A stretch of 64,000 nucleotides of DNA from Caldilineaceae bacterium (lineage in GTDB: Bacteria > Chloroflexota > Anaerolineae > Caldilineales > Caldilineaceae): assembly GCA_020846635.1 (NCBI GenBank), contig JADLDO010000032.1, forward strand, positions 1 to 64,000, given 5' to 3'. Position numbers and translations under genes: made by a program. Positions 39,476 through 50,740 of the stretch are shown in pieces. The first letter of the stretch is position 1, and the number at the start of each line of letters is the position of its first letter. The notes under the pieces were generated by a model. That model was not told the DNA's origin. It worked only from the letters and a program-made list of their open reading frames with translations, and searched no databases.

Positions 39476-40453
39476 TTAGCGCCGGTAGTTAAAGATCACC
39501 TTTGATCCATCGCGCTCAAGATGAAATGGAAGTTCTGTCAAGCACCGGAGCGCAGCGCGCACATTGTCCTGTTTGTCACGCGGGCAATAGAGCAGCAGAT
39601 AGCCCCCGCCACCTGCGCCGGTGATCTTGCCGCCCAGCGCCCCCGCTTGGCGCGCCACTTCATAGAGATCATCAATGGTGGAATTGCTGATCTTGCTGGC
39701 TAATTGCTTCTTCAACAGCCAGCTTTGGTGCAGCATCAGCCCCAAAGCGTCGAAATCTCCCGCGACAAGCCCCTGCTTGGCCTGTTGGGCAAGGCACTTC
39801 ATCTCGCGCAGAATCTCAAGGCGCTGATCGATGTTCTGGATTTGCTCGTTCAGGATGCTGCCCGCTTTGCGCGTGACATTCGTAAAAAAGAGCATAAGGC
39901 TCTGATTGAGACGGCGAATCTGCCCCTCGTCCATCCCCCATGCTTCTACCTGGGCGCGACCATCGCGGCCAAAGTGGATAAACCGCTGCCCGCCATGCGC
40001 GGCGATGTATTGATCTTGTTCGCCGATCGGATTCCCCAAGATGTCGATCTCGATTTCACAGGCTCTCTTTGCCAGTGTGGTTTGGTCGAGCGATAGGCCC
40101 AAGTAGGTGTACATGGCATTCAGCAAGCCCACTGTGACCGTACTCGAAGATCCCAACCCCGACCCTTCGGAGGGGATGTCGCCCATCGTCGAGATCTCTA
40201 CGCCTTTGGTGATGCCCGTATAGCGCAGACATTCACGCACCAGATCGTGCTCGATCTCATCAATGTGCTGCACAAGCTCAGTGCGTGTATAGCCCACACG
40301 GATCTGGTCGTCGTAGCGCTGCTTGATAATTACATAGATGTACTTATCAATGGCAGAGCTGATGACATAGCCTTCTTCGTTCAAAAAGAACTGGCGAAAA
40401 TCAGTCCCACCCCCCAACAAACTGATCCGCAGTGGCGTCTGGACAACAATCAT
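39476..40453 (-). CDS. hddA: D-glycero-D-manno-heptose 7-phosphate kinase (GHMP family)
   Basis: 325 residues; AAGGGAG lies 7 bases before the ATG. GHMP kinase signatures: [13 protein letters not shown] at the N terminus, the ATP loop [13 protein letters not shown], and [16 protein letters not shown] at the C terminus. Full-length HddA/DmhA-type enzymes have this size and order. It phosphorylates C1 of heptose 7-phosphate to give the 1,7-bisphosphate. The neighbouring isomerase, phosphatase and nucleotidyltransferase make this assignment much firmer than sequence motifs alone. Confidence 0.92.
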   Translation of the reverse strand: MIVVQTPLRISLLGGGTDFRQFFLNEEGYVISSAIDKYIYVIIKQRYDDQIRVGYTRTELVQHIDEIEHDLVRECLRYTGITKGVEISTMGDIPSEGSGLGSSSTVTVGLLNAMYTYLGLSLDQTTLAKRACEIEIDILGNPIGEQDQYIAAHGGQRFIHFGRDGRAQVEAWGMDEGQIRRLNQSLMLFFTNVTRKAGSILNEQIQNIDQRLEILREMKCLAQQAKQGLVAGDFDALGLMLHQSWLLKKQLASKISNSTIDDLYEVARQAGALGGKITGAGGGGYLLLYCPRDKQDNVRAALRCLTELPFHLERDGSKVIFNYRR

Positions 40454-40556
40454 GCTGCAACTCCCTTACTGACATTGAGGATTTTCTGCCTGCGCCGGCA
40501 GCGAACTTGTGGCAACTCTGCCCTGTGCCGGCTCCCTACAAACTCGTGAACCCAGG

Positions 40557-43454
40557 TCAATCTCCAGGCGAGTCAACCTCAGAGGGAGGCGGCCCCTCCA
40601 TCGAAAAAATAACTGTGCCGTTGGGCTGAACTGTGGGACCGGCTGTAATGCCGGGCAGGAAGAGTTTAACGGGCTGCTCACTGTTATCTTCCTCGCTGCC
40701 GTCTTCCTCAAGGTCGTCAACCTCGGATGGGGGTGGCCCTTCAATCGAGAGAATCAGGGTATCGTTGGCCTCCATTGCTTGCGCCACACTCGCCTGTTGA
40801 TTAAAGGCTCCCGAAGGTATCCAGGTCGCCAGGCCATCGGGCGGCACTGATGGCAGCAGCCCGTCTTGGATTATGCCGTCCCAGGAGTTAACGCTGTTAT
40901 CCGTAACGACTGTGCCTGACCCATTGGACATTTGATAATAGGCTGCCAGGCCTGTCTCATTGCCGGAAAGCAGGACAAACATATTCGCTTGAATCTGTGA
41001 CGCACTCACCGGGATATTCCAGAGGCTCACCTCATCGATCTCGCCCTTGAAGCTCCAATTGCGGTCGGCGTTGTTGATCACAGCCCCGATCTGCAAGACA
41101 GGCTGGCCCCCCGTGTTGGGCTGTAATGTTGGCCCACTCGCCATGCTCCCCATCAGGACGCCGTTACGATAGGCGCTGAACAGATTGCCGTCCTGGACGA
41201 GCGTAATATGTACCCACTGGTTCATGCTGTATGGGACACCAATCAGGTCGAAGTTGCCGTCATAATTCCAGAACCAGATCCTGTCACTGCCTTTGAAGTT
41301 ACAGTGGGAGATGCCCCACCAGCGGGGCCGATCCCCCAAGATGGAGTCACACCAGGCCACGCTGTTGTTCACAACCTCTGCGGGGGCGGTAGGCTTCACC
41401 CACAGGCTTACCGAGTGGCTGGCTTCCCAGCCATTCCCAAAAATCTCCTGCGTTTTGGGCAGGCGCACATAATCGTTGCTGCCATCAAAGGCAAGGGCAT
41501 AGCCTGCGTTGGCGCTGGTGATGGCGTTGACGGTGACTTGAGCCGTACTGGTCCCCCCATGACCGTCGCCAATGGTATAGCTGAAGCTGTCGCTGTTGCT
41601 GAACCCTGAATTTGGGGTATAGGTGATCTCATCGCCGCTGATCGCCGTTGTGCCCTGGCTCCCTGTGCCCACGGCAAGAATCGTCAGCGTGTCGCCATCG
41701 ACATCGCTGTCGTTCTCCAAAACGAGAAGGCTGTTCTGTGTAGCTACATTGATCGAGAAGGTGTCATTCGTCGCCACCGGCGCATCGTTGATCGGGTGGA
41801 TCGTGATGGCGACGTTGGCGCTGGCTTCGCCCCCATGACCATCGCTGACGGTATAGCCAAAGAGATCTGCGCCATTGAAGTTCGCGTTGGGGGTGTAGGT
41901 GACTTCGCTGCCGACGATGGCAACCGAACCATTGGCCGCGGGCGAAACCGCGCTCACCGTGAGTTCATCGTCATCGGGATCACTGTCATTGGCGAGGACA
42001 GCAATCGTCACCGGCGTATCTTCGTCCGTCACGCCTGTGTCGTCCAGCGCTTGTGGCGGGTCGTTCTGCTCCGTAATTGTGACCTGCACCTGGGCTGTTG
42101 CCGTACCGCCATTGCCATCATCCAGGGTGTAGCTAAAGCTGTCACTTCCCACATGACCAGGGTTGGGCGTGTAGGTAACGCTCGACGTGTCATGGGTCAC
42201 AGTGCCGTTGCTCGCAGCACCCACACTGGTGACAGTCAGCGTGTCTCCGTCCACGTCCGTATCATTCGCCAGCACATGAATCGTGACCGGCATATCTTCC
42301 GCGGTACTTGCTGTGTCATCCACAGCCACGGGCGCATCATTGAGCGGGTTGATCGTGATTGTGACCAGGGCAGTTGCCGAATTGACCCTGCCGTCATTGA
42401 CCACAAAGGTGAAGCTGTCACTCCCGTTGCGGTTTGCTGCCGGTGTGTACGTTAGGTTGGGTGCGCTGCCACTCAGCGCGCCCTTCGTAGGTTGATCCAC
42501 AATGCTATAGGTAAGCGGATCGTTGTCGAGGTCGGACCCGGTCAGGGTGATATTGATGGACGTATCTTCGTCCAGGGAGACCGTCTGCGCGTTTGCCACA
42601 GGCGTTTCATTTGGCTCTGGTGTCGATGCTGGGAATGCGGTTGAGGCAACCCAGTTCGCATTAGACATGCCACCGAACAGCGTGCCGCTGTGCCCATGAC
42701 CACTGTCATCGGTGAGCGATGTGCCGGAGCCATTCGACATCTGGTAGTACGCACTCAGGTTGGCCCAGTTGGGATGGGCATTGGTGACAGTGCGGGTCAT
42801 CCAATCGGCAATGGCAGGCTGGCCCAAAGCGACATTCCAGAAGCGTACCTCGTCGAGTTGCCCCGCGAAATAGGTGGTCGTGCCGGAACGTCCAGAGCCG
42901 CCGAGAAACATCATGCCATCCCCCGAATTTCCATTAATGAGGGTGGGGCCACTGGCAGTCGAACCGACCATGGTTCCATTTTTGTAGGCATAGAGCGTAA
43001 CGCCATCATGGACGAGGGCAATGTTGACCCATTCGTTGGGCGTAAAGTCGATGCCGATACGGTCGATGCCGTTGCTGTCCGAGTTCCAAACCCACAGCTT
43101 GTCACCCCCGCCATTGGTCGCGCGCGTGATGCCAAACGAGCGCGGCGAGTCGTTGCCCACAATGATCTGGCCCGTCTGGGGCGTGACCGATGGTGAGGTT
43201 GTGCCGGCGGGCTTGATCCAAACGTTGATCGTCTTGGTCGATGCCCAACTTGTGCCGCCCATGAGCGTGTTTGCACGCTCCAGTCGCACATAATCATTCA
43301 CCCCGTCAAATTCAAGAGCGCTGCCGGGATCGTCGGCAAAGGCCGGTCTAAATGAGAGTCCGGCAAGCAGCACCAAAATAACAACCGGCAATAACCGGAT
43401 GGCAAAGTAACTTTTAGGTCGATATGACCTTTGGTTTCGTGTTTTGGTATTCAA
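40557..43454 (-). CDS. Secreted LamG - (cadherin-like)x4 - LamG protein
   Basis: TTG start at 43454, fixed by AGGAGG (43460-43465) 5 bases upstream; 965 residues. The signal peptide ends near RPAFA. LamG 1 (about 45-225: ALEFDGVNDYVRL, VNIALVHDGVTLYAYKNG) is followed by four Ig/cadherin-like repeats of the tandem-95 type (each with DED or AED, LANDSD-like, and SDSFSYT), then LamG 2 (LAFDGSNDYVRL, VHITLVQDGNLFSAYRNG). The acidic C terminus repeats EGPPPSEVD twice around KLFLPGIT. Such proteins bind carbohydrate or calcium at the cell surface. The gene sits inside the heptose locus between hddC and hddA. Confidence 0.85.
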   Translation of the reverse strand: MNTKTRNQRSYRPKSYFAIRLLPVVILVLLAGLSFRPAFADDPGSALEFDGVNDYVRLERANTLMGGTSWASTKTINVWIKPAGTTSPSVTPQTGQIIVGNDSPRSFGITRATNGGGDKLWVWNSDSNGIDRIGIDFTPNEWVNIALVHDGVTLYAYKNGTMVGSTASGPTLINGNSGDGMMFLGGSGRSGTTTYFAGQLDEVRFWNVALGQPAIADWMTRTVTNAHPNWANLSAYYQMSNGSGTSLTDDSGHGHSGTLFGGMSNANWVASTAFPASTPEPNETPVANAQTVSLDEDTSINITLTGSDLDNDPLTYSIVDQPTKGALSGSAPNLTYTPAANRNGSDSFTFVVNDGRVNSATALVTITINPLNDAPVAVDDTASTAEDMPVTIHVLANDTDVDGDTLTVTSVGAASNGTVTHDTSSVTYTPNPGHVGSDSFSYTLDDGNGGTATAQVQVTITEQNDPPQALDDTGVTDEDTPVTIAVLANDSDPDDDELTVSAVSPAANGSVAIVGSEVTYTPNANFNGADLFGYTVSDGHGGEASANVAITIHPINDAPVATNDTFSINVATQNSLLVLENDSDVDGDTLTILAVGTGSQGTTAISGDEITYTPNSGFSNSDSFSYTIGDGHGGTSTAQVTVNAITSANAGYALAFDGSNDYVRLPKTQEIFGNGWEASHSVSLWVKPTAPAEVVNNSVAWCDSILGDRPRWWGISHCNFKGSDRIWFWNYDGNFDLIGVPYSMNQWVHITLVQDGNLFSAYRNGVLMGSMASGPTLQPNTGGQPVLQIGAVINNADRNWSFKGEIDEVSLWNIPVSASQIQANMFVLLSGNETGLAAYYQMSNGSGTVVTDNSVNSWDGIIQDGLLPSVPPDGLATWIPSGAFNQQASVAQAMEANDTLILSIEGPPPSEVDDLEEDGSEEDNSEQPVKLFLPGITAGPTVQPNGTVIFSMEGPPPSEVDSPGD

Positions 43455-43549
43455 GAATTCCTCCTGGATAGGTCGTTCAATGGTAGCGGCTTCGACTGTG
43501 GACTGACCAAAACTTTCCAGTGTGGCGGCCCTTGTATAAGGGGCAGTTG

Positions 43550-44392
43550 TTACAAAATACCCTCGTTGAAAAGGTTGCTTTCGGGCTGCCCATGTAGCGT
43601 TGTGAGCAAACTGGAAGCAGAGCGCATGTATACTTCTTGTGCCCGCTGATAGCCATTGGGCGTGCCAATATCAATGACATATTCATCCTCTTGCACTTCT
43701 TGGCCCCAGAGTTGATCGCGGCGTTGGCCGAAGGGCGATTTCTGTGCGCCCAGGTACATCGGAAAGAGATCAAGGCCAAAGTCAAAGACAGTTTCCGGGG
43801 GTATTGCATCCAGAACGCTCGCCTCACAGACCATGATCCCAGCGTTGGCGAGGCGGGTAAAGACCTGATGCGCCGGTGGCTTTTCCGTAAATCGCACAAT
43901 TTGCCCTGCTTGATCCAGCTCGACCAGCCCACATTCTGTTGGATTGGGAACCTGATACAAGGCCAGCGTCATGGCGGGTTTGGGGGTCTGGGTCAAGTGC
44001 GCCTGGTGTACTTGCGTTTGATGAAAGTGGACCAGCCGTTGGAGATTCAGATTGGTAAAGACATCCCCATAGATGAGTACAAAAGGCTGGTCAGCAGGTT
44101 GGTTGAGGAAGCCTTGCACTCGTTTGGCTGCGCCCGCTGTGCCAAGCAGCGTCTCCTCATGCGAATAGTGCAGTGAGACGCCAAATTCGTGCCCGTCGCC
44201 AAAATAATCGGTGACGACTTCGGGCGCATGGTGCAGATTGATCGCAATCTCGCGGATGCCGTGGCGGCGTAACCATAGCAGGTGATGGCCCAGCAGCGGC
44301 AGGTCGCCAATCGGCAACATGGGCTTTGGGCAATTGCGTGTCAACTCTTTGAGCCGTGTTCCCTTCCCCGCGGCTAGGATCAATGCTTTCAT
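43550..44392 (-). CDS. hddC: D-glycero-alpha-D-manno-heptose 1-phosphate guanylyltransferase-like nucleotidyltransferase
   Basis: 280 residues. N-terminal [12 protein letters not shown], the PKPMLPIGD block and metal-binding YGDV are those of sugar-1-phosphate nucleotidyltransferases. Length without an acyltransferase tail, and proximity to gmhA-hddA-gmhB, point to HddC (GDP-heptose). A generic mannose- or glucose-1-phosphate nucleotidyltransferase remains possible. It would finish the nucleotide-activated heptose used by the glycosyltransferases upstream. It follows the sugar transferase gene by 51 bases and is probably in the same transcript. Confidence 0.82.
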   Translation of the reverse strand: MKALILAAGKGTRLKELTRNCPKPMLPIGDLPLLGHHLLWLRRHGIREIAINLHHAPEVVTDYFGDGHEFGVSLHYSHEETLLGTAGAAKRVQGFLNQPADQPFVLIYGDVFTNLNLQRLVHFHQTQVHQAHLTQTPKPAMTLALYQVPNPTECGLVELDQAGQIVRFTEKPPAHQVFTRLANAGIMVCEASVLDAIPPETVFDFGLDLFPMYLGAQKSPFGQRRDQLWGQEVQEDEYVIDIGTPNGYQRAQEVYMRSASSLLTTLHGQPESNLFNEGIL

Positions 44393-44417
44393 GCTTTGGC
44401 CTCGTTGATATACCCAG

Positions 44418-44443
44418 TCAATCTATCCGCTCAATCTATCCGC

Positions 44444-44446
<3 letters not shown>
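44418..44446 (-). repeat. 13-bp tandem duplication at the stop of the sugar transferase gene
   Basis: TCAATCTATCCGC at 44418-44430 and 44431-44443, followed by a partial third copy (TCAAT) whose TCA (44444-44446) is the stop codon on the - strand. The repeats place TGA in successive frames. Confidence 0.8.
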
Positions 44447-45942
<1,496 letters not shown>

Positions 45943-45946
<4 letters not shown>

Positions 45947-47430
45947 AGGGACAGTCTCTCCTTGCTGTGTGATGGTGAGCTGTGTGGTGTGCTGTGCTGA
46001 GGTGTCTGGATAAAGAGAGGATGGGACATCACCCATCCAACCAGTTTGTAAAGACCCACGGCGGCAAAGATGAGAAAAAGGCTATCGACCGGTAAGCGAT
46101 AGCGGATCAACGTCCAAACCAACAGGTGGATCGCTGTGTAGACAGCCATAAAGAGATAGAGCAGCGTGATCGCGGCCTGTTGATAGCGATTGCGCCCTTG
46201 CCAGAGCGTGCCGGCAGTAACCCACAGCCCGTAGAGGATGAAGGGCAAGGCCAACCCAAACGAGCCGACGCGCACAATGTTGCTGAGTATGCTTGAATCC
46301 GGCGACGGCCAAAACTTGAAATACTCTTGGCCCCGGCTCAACGAGAGAAGCAGGTAGCGCACCGGGTCTTGTATGACAAAGCCAAGACCGCGTTGGAGCA
46401 ATGCTTTATCAAGCGCTGCCTCGTCCAGCCCCAGCAGCTCTTTCGGGATCAAATCCAGGTAGCTCGGCCCATCCTCCGGCAGAATGCCAACAAATTTGGT
46501 GCCGTAATAGGGGTGGTTGCCCCAAAAGAAGGCATAGCCGGAATTGGTGTTGAGCGGCACGAATTGCCCAAATGCTCGATAATTACGAATCGTCCACGGC
46601 GCAATCAAGCTGATGACAATCGCCATGCAGAGAAGCGAACCGGCGAGCAGATGCATACGCCGCTGTGTAGAAGTTCGCCGTTTGCCGTTGTGGACGCTGC
46701 TCCCGCTGCGGTCTGGAGCCGAACCATTCGCATTCAATCGTTCACTGCTCCACCAGAGCCAGAGCAGGAGAAATGGCATAAAGAGCAGAAACAACTGGCG
46801 CAGCAGAATCGTCACGCCCGCAGCAAGACCGAGTTCAACCCAGAGCCACGCGGTGGAGCGTGGAGGTTCTCCCGGTGTCTCATTCAGCGTCGAAGCAGGA
46901 AGCTGGCGGGCTGCCAGGCGCAACGCCACATCCATTGTCCACAAAATGCCGACGATATAGAACGATTCGGTAATCAGCGCCCCGCTGTAATAGACAAAGT
47001 AGAGATAGGTTGCACTCAGCAGAGCCGCCAGCAAGCCAACGGTTGGGCCAAAGATGCGCTTGCCAATTCGCCAAGCCAGCCAGGTATGCAGCAGGCCCAC
47101 AACAAGCGCCTGGATGAGCCGCGCCGCTAGGGGATGCACGCCAAAGATGAGATAGGTAGCCGACAGATAAAGCGTATAGAGAAAGCTCCAATGCGCTGTC
47201 GGTTGGTTGGCCTGGGTTGCGGGCCAATGGTTTGTCGCAAAGCTAAAACCATGCCCTTCGATGACTCGTCGTGCCAGCTCATCATAGGAAATTTGGTCGT
47301 GGATGCCGGGCAGCGGCTCCACGCTATTTCCCTGGAAAAGCGCCGACGCTACGCGCAGGAGGATCGCGAGCAGAAGGATGATCTTCAGAATGTTTGCTGT
47401 GGAAATTTGCCGCTTAGAGACAGCACGCAT
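45943..47430 (-). CDS. GT39/ArnT-like polytopic glycosyltransferase
   Basis: 495 residues, about 10 TM helices. The first extracytoplasmic loop carries GIHDQISYDELARRVIEGHGF, the acidic segment (Asp/Glu after TM1) that is catalytic in polyprenyl-phosphate-dependent GT39/GT83 enzymes. The C terminus is Ser/His/Pro-rich. It probably transfers a lipid-linked sugar outside the membrane to protein or glycan. It starts 17 bases inside the upstream GT4 gene and ends in a 4-base overlap with the sugar transferase gene, so three glycan genes are tightly coupled. Confidence 0.82.
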
Positions 47431-48721
47431 AGGCTTGTCTCTCCCTCTCTGCGATGGCGTCTTGATAGATTTCTGCTAACTGGGTGACTACATTGGGCCA
47501 GGCATGATGTTCTTCGACATAGCAGCGCCCGCGCGCTCCCAAAGCGATGCGTGCTGCTTTGTCGCCCAACAGGCGCACAATGGCGGCGGCAAAGCCCGCT
47601 GGGCCATCGGCAACCAGTGCGCTGTCGCTGCTTTGTGCGGGCAACCCTGCCATCGCCTGCGGGCTGGCAATGACTGGTGTGCCTGATGCCATCGCCTCCA
47701 GCAGCTTGTTTTGGATGCCTGCCCCATAGAGGATCGGCGCGACGGCTATGGTTGCGTGATGTAGAAAAGGCCGGATGTCGGGCACTGTGCCGGTGACGAC
47801 GACCCGCTCCTGGTTGCCCTTCCTCGAAGCCAGGCTGCGGATCTCTGCCGGTGGCTCCTTGCCCACAATCCAGACCGTGGCATCGGGACGCTGCGCCCAA
47901 ACCAGGGGCATAATTTCTTGCACCAAAGAGAGCGCCGCGGTGACGTTGGCGTGATAGCTCATCTTGCCGGTAAAGACCAGGTCCGCTTCGCCCTGAAGGC
48001 CGGGCTGTGGCGTAAAGTATTGCAGGTCTACCCCGTTGGCGACGACCGCAAGACGACGATCATGACCAGCCTCTACGTTGGCCTTGTCTAGGTTGGTATT
48101 GGCAGCGTCCGCTTGCCCCAAGTCCGCCAACGCTTGCTTTTCTGTGGAAGATGTCACCAGCACCCGGTCAAATTGCCTGACCAGCCAGCCCTCATAACGT
48201 CGTGTGCGACCGAGGTCGAGTTGGGTCATCAGGCGACCTTTGCGGCTGCGGCTCTGTTCCACTGCCTGTTGAAAGAGATGGGTGATACAGTCAACGCTGT
48301 CCCAAACAACAGGCGTCTGCCGCTGCTGCTCCGCCAGGGTCGCTTTGGCGTCCAACCCGTAGCGCGCCCCGCGTAAATGCTCCAGATGCACAACATCAAA
48401 GGCGCGCTCGCGCAGGAGCGATCGGATGCTCTGGCCCAACTCCGGCTGCCACGCGTAGGCAGCTTGCAGCGGCTTAGGCGTACAAACAGAGCGTGCCATG
48501 TTGCCGATGACCCGCCAATGGGACAGACGGTGCATGATGACTTGCCCGCAATGTTCTGCGATTTGGCTCAGAGCCGCCCGCTCCTCCTCTGATGTCCACA
48601 GCGTTGCCAATGTAAGATCGTGTCCCTGTTGCGCCAGGCTACGAATCAATTGGTAGGGACGTACGCGGATGAGGGTGGGGGCATAGGGCACAATGAAGAG
48701 AATCTTCAGAGAAGCTTCCAC
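47414..48721 (-). CDS. GT4-family glycosyltransferase
   Basis: 435 residues from GTG 48721; AGGAG is 14 bases upstream, rather far. N-terminal ILFIVPYAPTLIRVRPYQLI and C-terminal GAGIQNKLLEAMASGTPVIAS with the donor-binding E (LEAM) are the GT-B retaining glycosyltransferase pattern. VVHLEHLRG and the central VTSSTEKQAL fit the same family. A cytoplasmic enzyme building the lipid-linked glycan; donor and acceptor are unknown. First gene of a coupled set with the GT39-like and sugar transferase genes. Confidence 0.88.
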   Translation of the reverse strand: MEASLKILFIVPYAPTLIRVRPYQLIRSLAQQGHDLTLATLWTSEEERAALSQIAEHCGQVIMHRLSHWRVIGNMARSVCTPKPLQAAYAWQPELGQSIRSLLRERAFDVVHLEHLRGARYGLDAKATLAEQQRQTPVVWDSVDCITHLFQQAVEQSRSRKGRLMTQLDLGRTRRYEGWLVRQFDRVLVTSSTEKQALADLGQADAANTNLDKANVEAGHDRRLAVVANGVDLQYFTPQPGLQGEADLVFTGKMSYHANVTAALSLVQEIMPLVWAQRPDATVWIVGKEPPAEIRSLASRKGNQERVVVTGTVPDIRPFLHHATIAVAPILYGAGIQNKLLEAMASGTPVIASPQAMAGLPAQSSDSALVADGPAGFAAAIVRLLGDKAARIALGARGRCYVEEHHAWPNVVTQLAEIYQDAIAERERQAYACCL

Positions 48722-48928
48722 GTGGTTTGCTAGATCTCCTACTTGTTTGTGCTGCCGTCTGAACTAGAGGATCGTTGTGTCATAGTTTCCAACAAGCCTT
48801 TCCTAGCATAGAGTTGATGCCATGTGTCTGTGATGTATGCTAGCAACGCGCAATCTCTGTGCTACATCCTCCGTACTTGCACGCTGATTGCTGGTAGGGC
48901 CAAGATTATGCTGGAGACAGGCTAATGC

Positions 48929-49435
48929 CTACTGTGGGATGAGTTGGCCGCGCGCCTCGCCTGCCGGATTCAACGCAGTGTGCGCGTTGATGTAGACCAG
49001 GCCATCGTCCAACCACTGTTGCATTTGCGCGCCGGTTACGCCTGGCTGCAAATAGCTGGAGTTGAAGCTTCCTGATAGCACGAGCGAATTATTGCTGTCG
49101 AGTGGTGGACAGCTTCCCAGCACTGCTGGCGCAGGTCCTCCACACAAAGTAAGCACCACGCCGGCAGTCTGTTCGGTAGTCGCCGGTGCGTGCAGGTGAA
49201 GCCCGGTTACCTGGCCTGACAGGTTGCGAATTTGCAGCGTGAAGTGGAAGGTTCCATCCGGGCTGGGGTTGAATACCCCGGAGCCTCTTGCGCTTGAACC
49301 GACAACTTCGTGAAGTTCGTTGCCCGCGCTGATGTTTGCCTTGTATAGTTTCTTGTTCGCCAGGACTGTTGTTGGCAGGGCAAGCGCAAGCACGATTACG
49401 AACAGCAGAATCGTCCTGCGTGAGATTCTGTTCAT
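48929..49435 (-). CDS. Secreted CHRD-domain protein
   Basis: ATG 49435 with AAAGGGA upstream; 168 residues. The signal peptide (TILLFVIVLALALPTTVLA) is followed by a CHRD domain: NELHEVVGSSARGSGVF, FTLQIRNLSGQVTGLHLHAP, VLSGSF and the closing VYINAHTALNPAGEARGQL. The family name comes from chordin; in bacteria the function is unknown and proteins are usually extracytoplasmic. It stands alone 207 bases downstream of the GT4 gene's start region. Confidence 0.88.
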   Translation of the reverse strand: MNRISRRTILLFVIVLALALPTTVLANKKLYKANISAGNELHEVVGSSARGSGVFNPSPDGTFHFTLQIRNLSGQVTGLHLHAPATTEQTAGVVLTLCGGPAPAVLGSCPPLDSNNSLVLSGSFNSSYLQPGVTGAQMQQWLDDGLVYINAHTALNPAGEARGQLIPQ

Positions 49436-49558
49436 TGCGTTCCCTTTCTGGAGATCCATGTGGAGCTGCATTGGGTGGTGAAGGAGTAGATTTCAAAACC
49501 AGACGGCAACACAAACAAGCGGGAGATCTACGGCACACAACAGGCCAGACAAACCAGA

Positions 49559-49596
49559 GATTGGCGGATGATCCTATGGGTAATCACCCGCCAATC
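49559..49596 (-). terminator. Hairpin terminator of the Pro-Thr repeat protein gene
   Basis: Arms GATTGGCGG (49559-49567) and CCGCCAATC (49588-49596) extend inward with ATGAT/ATCAC to a 14-bp stem containing one G-T pair. It lies about 50 bases after the stop at 49643 on the - strand. Arms are exact and GC-rich. Confidence 0.7.
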
Positions 49597-49627
49597 CTTT
49601 TCAAACAGTCTCCGAGACAATACCGGG

Positions 49628-49655
49628 CCTAGTTCAACAGACCTAGTTCAACGGA
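49628..49655 (-). repeat. 14-bp tandem duplication spanning a stop codon
   Basis: CCTAGTTCAACAGA (49628-49641) and CCTAGTTCAACGGA (49642-49655). The second copy contains the stop of the Pro-Thr repeat protein (49643-49645). The first repeats a TAG in another frame. Confidence 0.8.
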
Positions 49656-50740
49656 CAGCCCGCCTGGTTGGCGGCCTCTAGGGTGTTCTTGAACGGCTCG
49701 AAGTTGCCGGTGGCGTATGCATTTTGGACACCGGCAATCACTTCGGCAGTCGTGTAGGCGTAGTTGACGTTCGGTTGGGCTGCGTTCAACAAGGCTGCCA
49801 CGGCATGGCGAGCCAGGGCACGTTCGCCGCCACCGCCTAGCCACACGGCATCGAGCAGGCTGTGCGGGTTAAAGGTTGCGCTGACACCAAATACGGTGTT
49901 GAAGTCGTTACTCGGCGCATATCCCGTCGCGACCCATGAATCAAAGTGCTGGTCTTGACGCCAGTAGCCGGGCGTGCAGCCTTGTGCCGGGCCTTGAACT
50001 GGCGTATTGGTTGGTGTCGCCGTTGGCGGAACCGGGGTGTTCGTCGGCGTATTGGTTGGCGTCGCGGTTGGTGGAACCGGCGTATTGGTCGGCGTGTCCG
50101 TTGGTGTCGTGGTTGGCGGGACCGGCGTGTTCGTCGGCGTATCAGTTGGTGTCGCGGTCGGCGGAACCGGCGTGTTGGTTGGTGTATCGGTCGGTGTCGC
50201 TGTCGGCGGGACTGGCGTGTTGGTCGGCGTATCAGTTGGTGTCGCGGTTGGCGTCTCGGTCGGTGGAACCGGCGGCACACACAAGACCCACCAGGACTTG
50301 CTGATCAGCTTTGTGATCGTGGGGCCGGCGTTGACCTGGATTTGATAGGAGACAGCGATGGCGCGCTCGTTGGTGCTTGGGTTGACAGAAGGCCAAGTCG
50401 AGGTGTCCGCCGGGTAGACAACGGGAATGACCAAGCTGCCACCCGTCACGTTCGGATAGGTGACTGCCGGCTGGACATTTGGGCTACCGCCGGTCGGATT
50501 CGAATAGAGCGCTACTGCGGTAACAGTCGCCCCCTCTGGAACTCCTGTCAATGAAATTGTATTCGCGGCTGGATTGGCCCCCGGCTCACAAGATTGAAGA
50601 GCCGGCCCGTTCAATGGATATTCAGGCCAACTCAAGGTGATGCCATCAACCGTCACAGTGCCGGCAAACACACCCCCTACAAACACGATTAATAGCAGAA
50701 AAGCAACAATACTTGAGGCAAAATAGCGGCGTAGCTTCAT
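49643..50740 (-). CDS. Secreted protein: beta domain, Pro-Thr repeat linker, conserved C-terminal CTPGYW domain
   Basis: 365 residues; AAGGGG is 8 bases before the ATG. Signal peptide (ASSIVAFLLLIVFVGGVFA), a beta-rich domain of about 130 residues, then five to six 15-residue repeats ([15 protein letters not shown]), then a globular end beginning GCTPGYWRQDQHFDSW. CTPGYW-type domains recur at the ends of bacterial and archaeal secreted proteins of unknown function. Here the domain also has LLDAVWLGGGG, ALARHAVAALLNAA and a closing Cys. Probably a surface-exposed or matrix protein. Confidence 0.8.
   Translation of the reverse strand: MKLRRYFASSIVAFLLLIVFVGGVFAGTVTVDGITLSWPEYPLNGPALQSCEPGANPAANTISLTGVPEGATVTAVALYSNPTGGSPNVQPAVTYPNVTGGSLVIPVVYPADTSTWPSVNPSTNERAIAVSYQIQVNAGPTITKLISKSWWVLCVPPVPPTETPTATPTDTPTNTPVPPTATPTDTPTNTPVPPTATPTDTPTNTPVPPTTTPTDTPTNTPVPPTATPTNTPTNTPVPPTATPTNTPVQGPAQGCTPGYWRQDQHFDSWVATGYAPSNDFNTVFGVSATFNPHSLLDAVWLGGGGERALARHAVAALLNAAQPNVNYAYTTAEVIAGVQNAYATGNFEPFKNTLEAANQAGCPLN
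49998..50271 (-). repeat. 45-bp tandem repeats encoding [15 protein letters not shown] units
   Basis: Five to six nearly identical 45-base units in the coding sequence; units differ mainly at third positions and in D/N and A/T substitutions. The DNA similarity implies recent expansion or gene conversion. Confidence 0.85.

Noticed and set aside
46327-47130. + strand frame of 267 codons
   Set aside because: Antisense to the polytopic GT39-like gene; composition rich in Arg/Gln, no motif, no ribosome site.
49998-50271. CRISPR-like regular repeats
   Set aside because: The 45-base units are contiguous without spacers and encode a Pro-Thr linker in frame.
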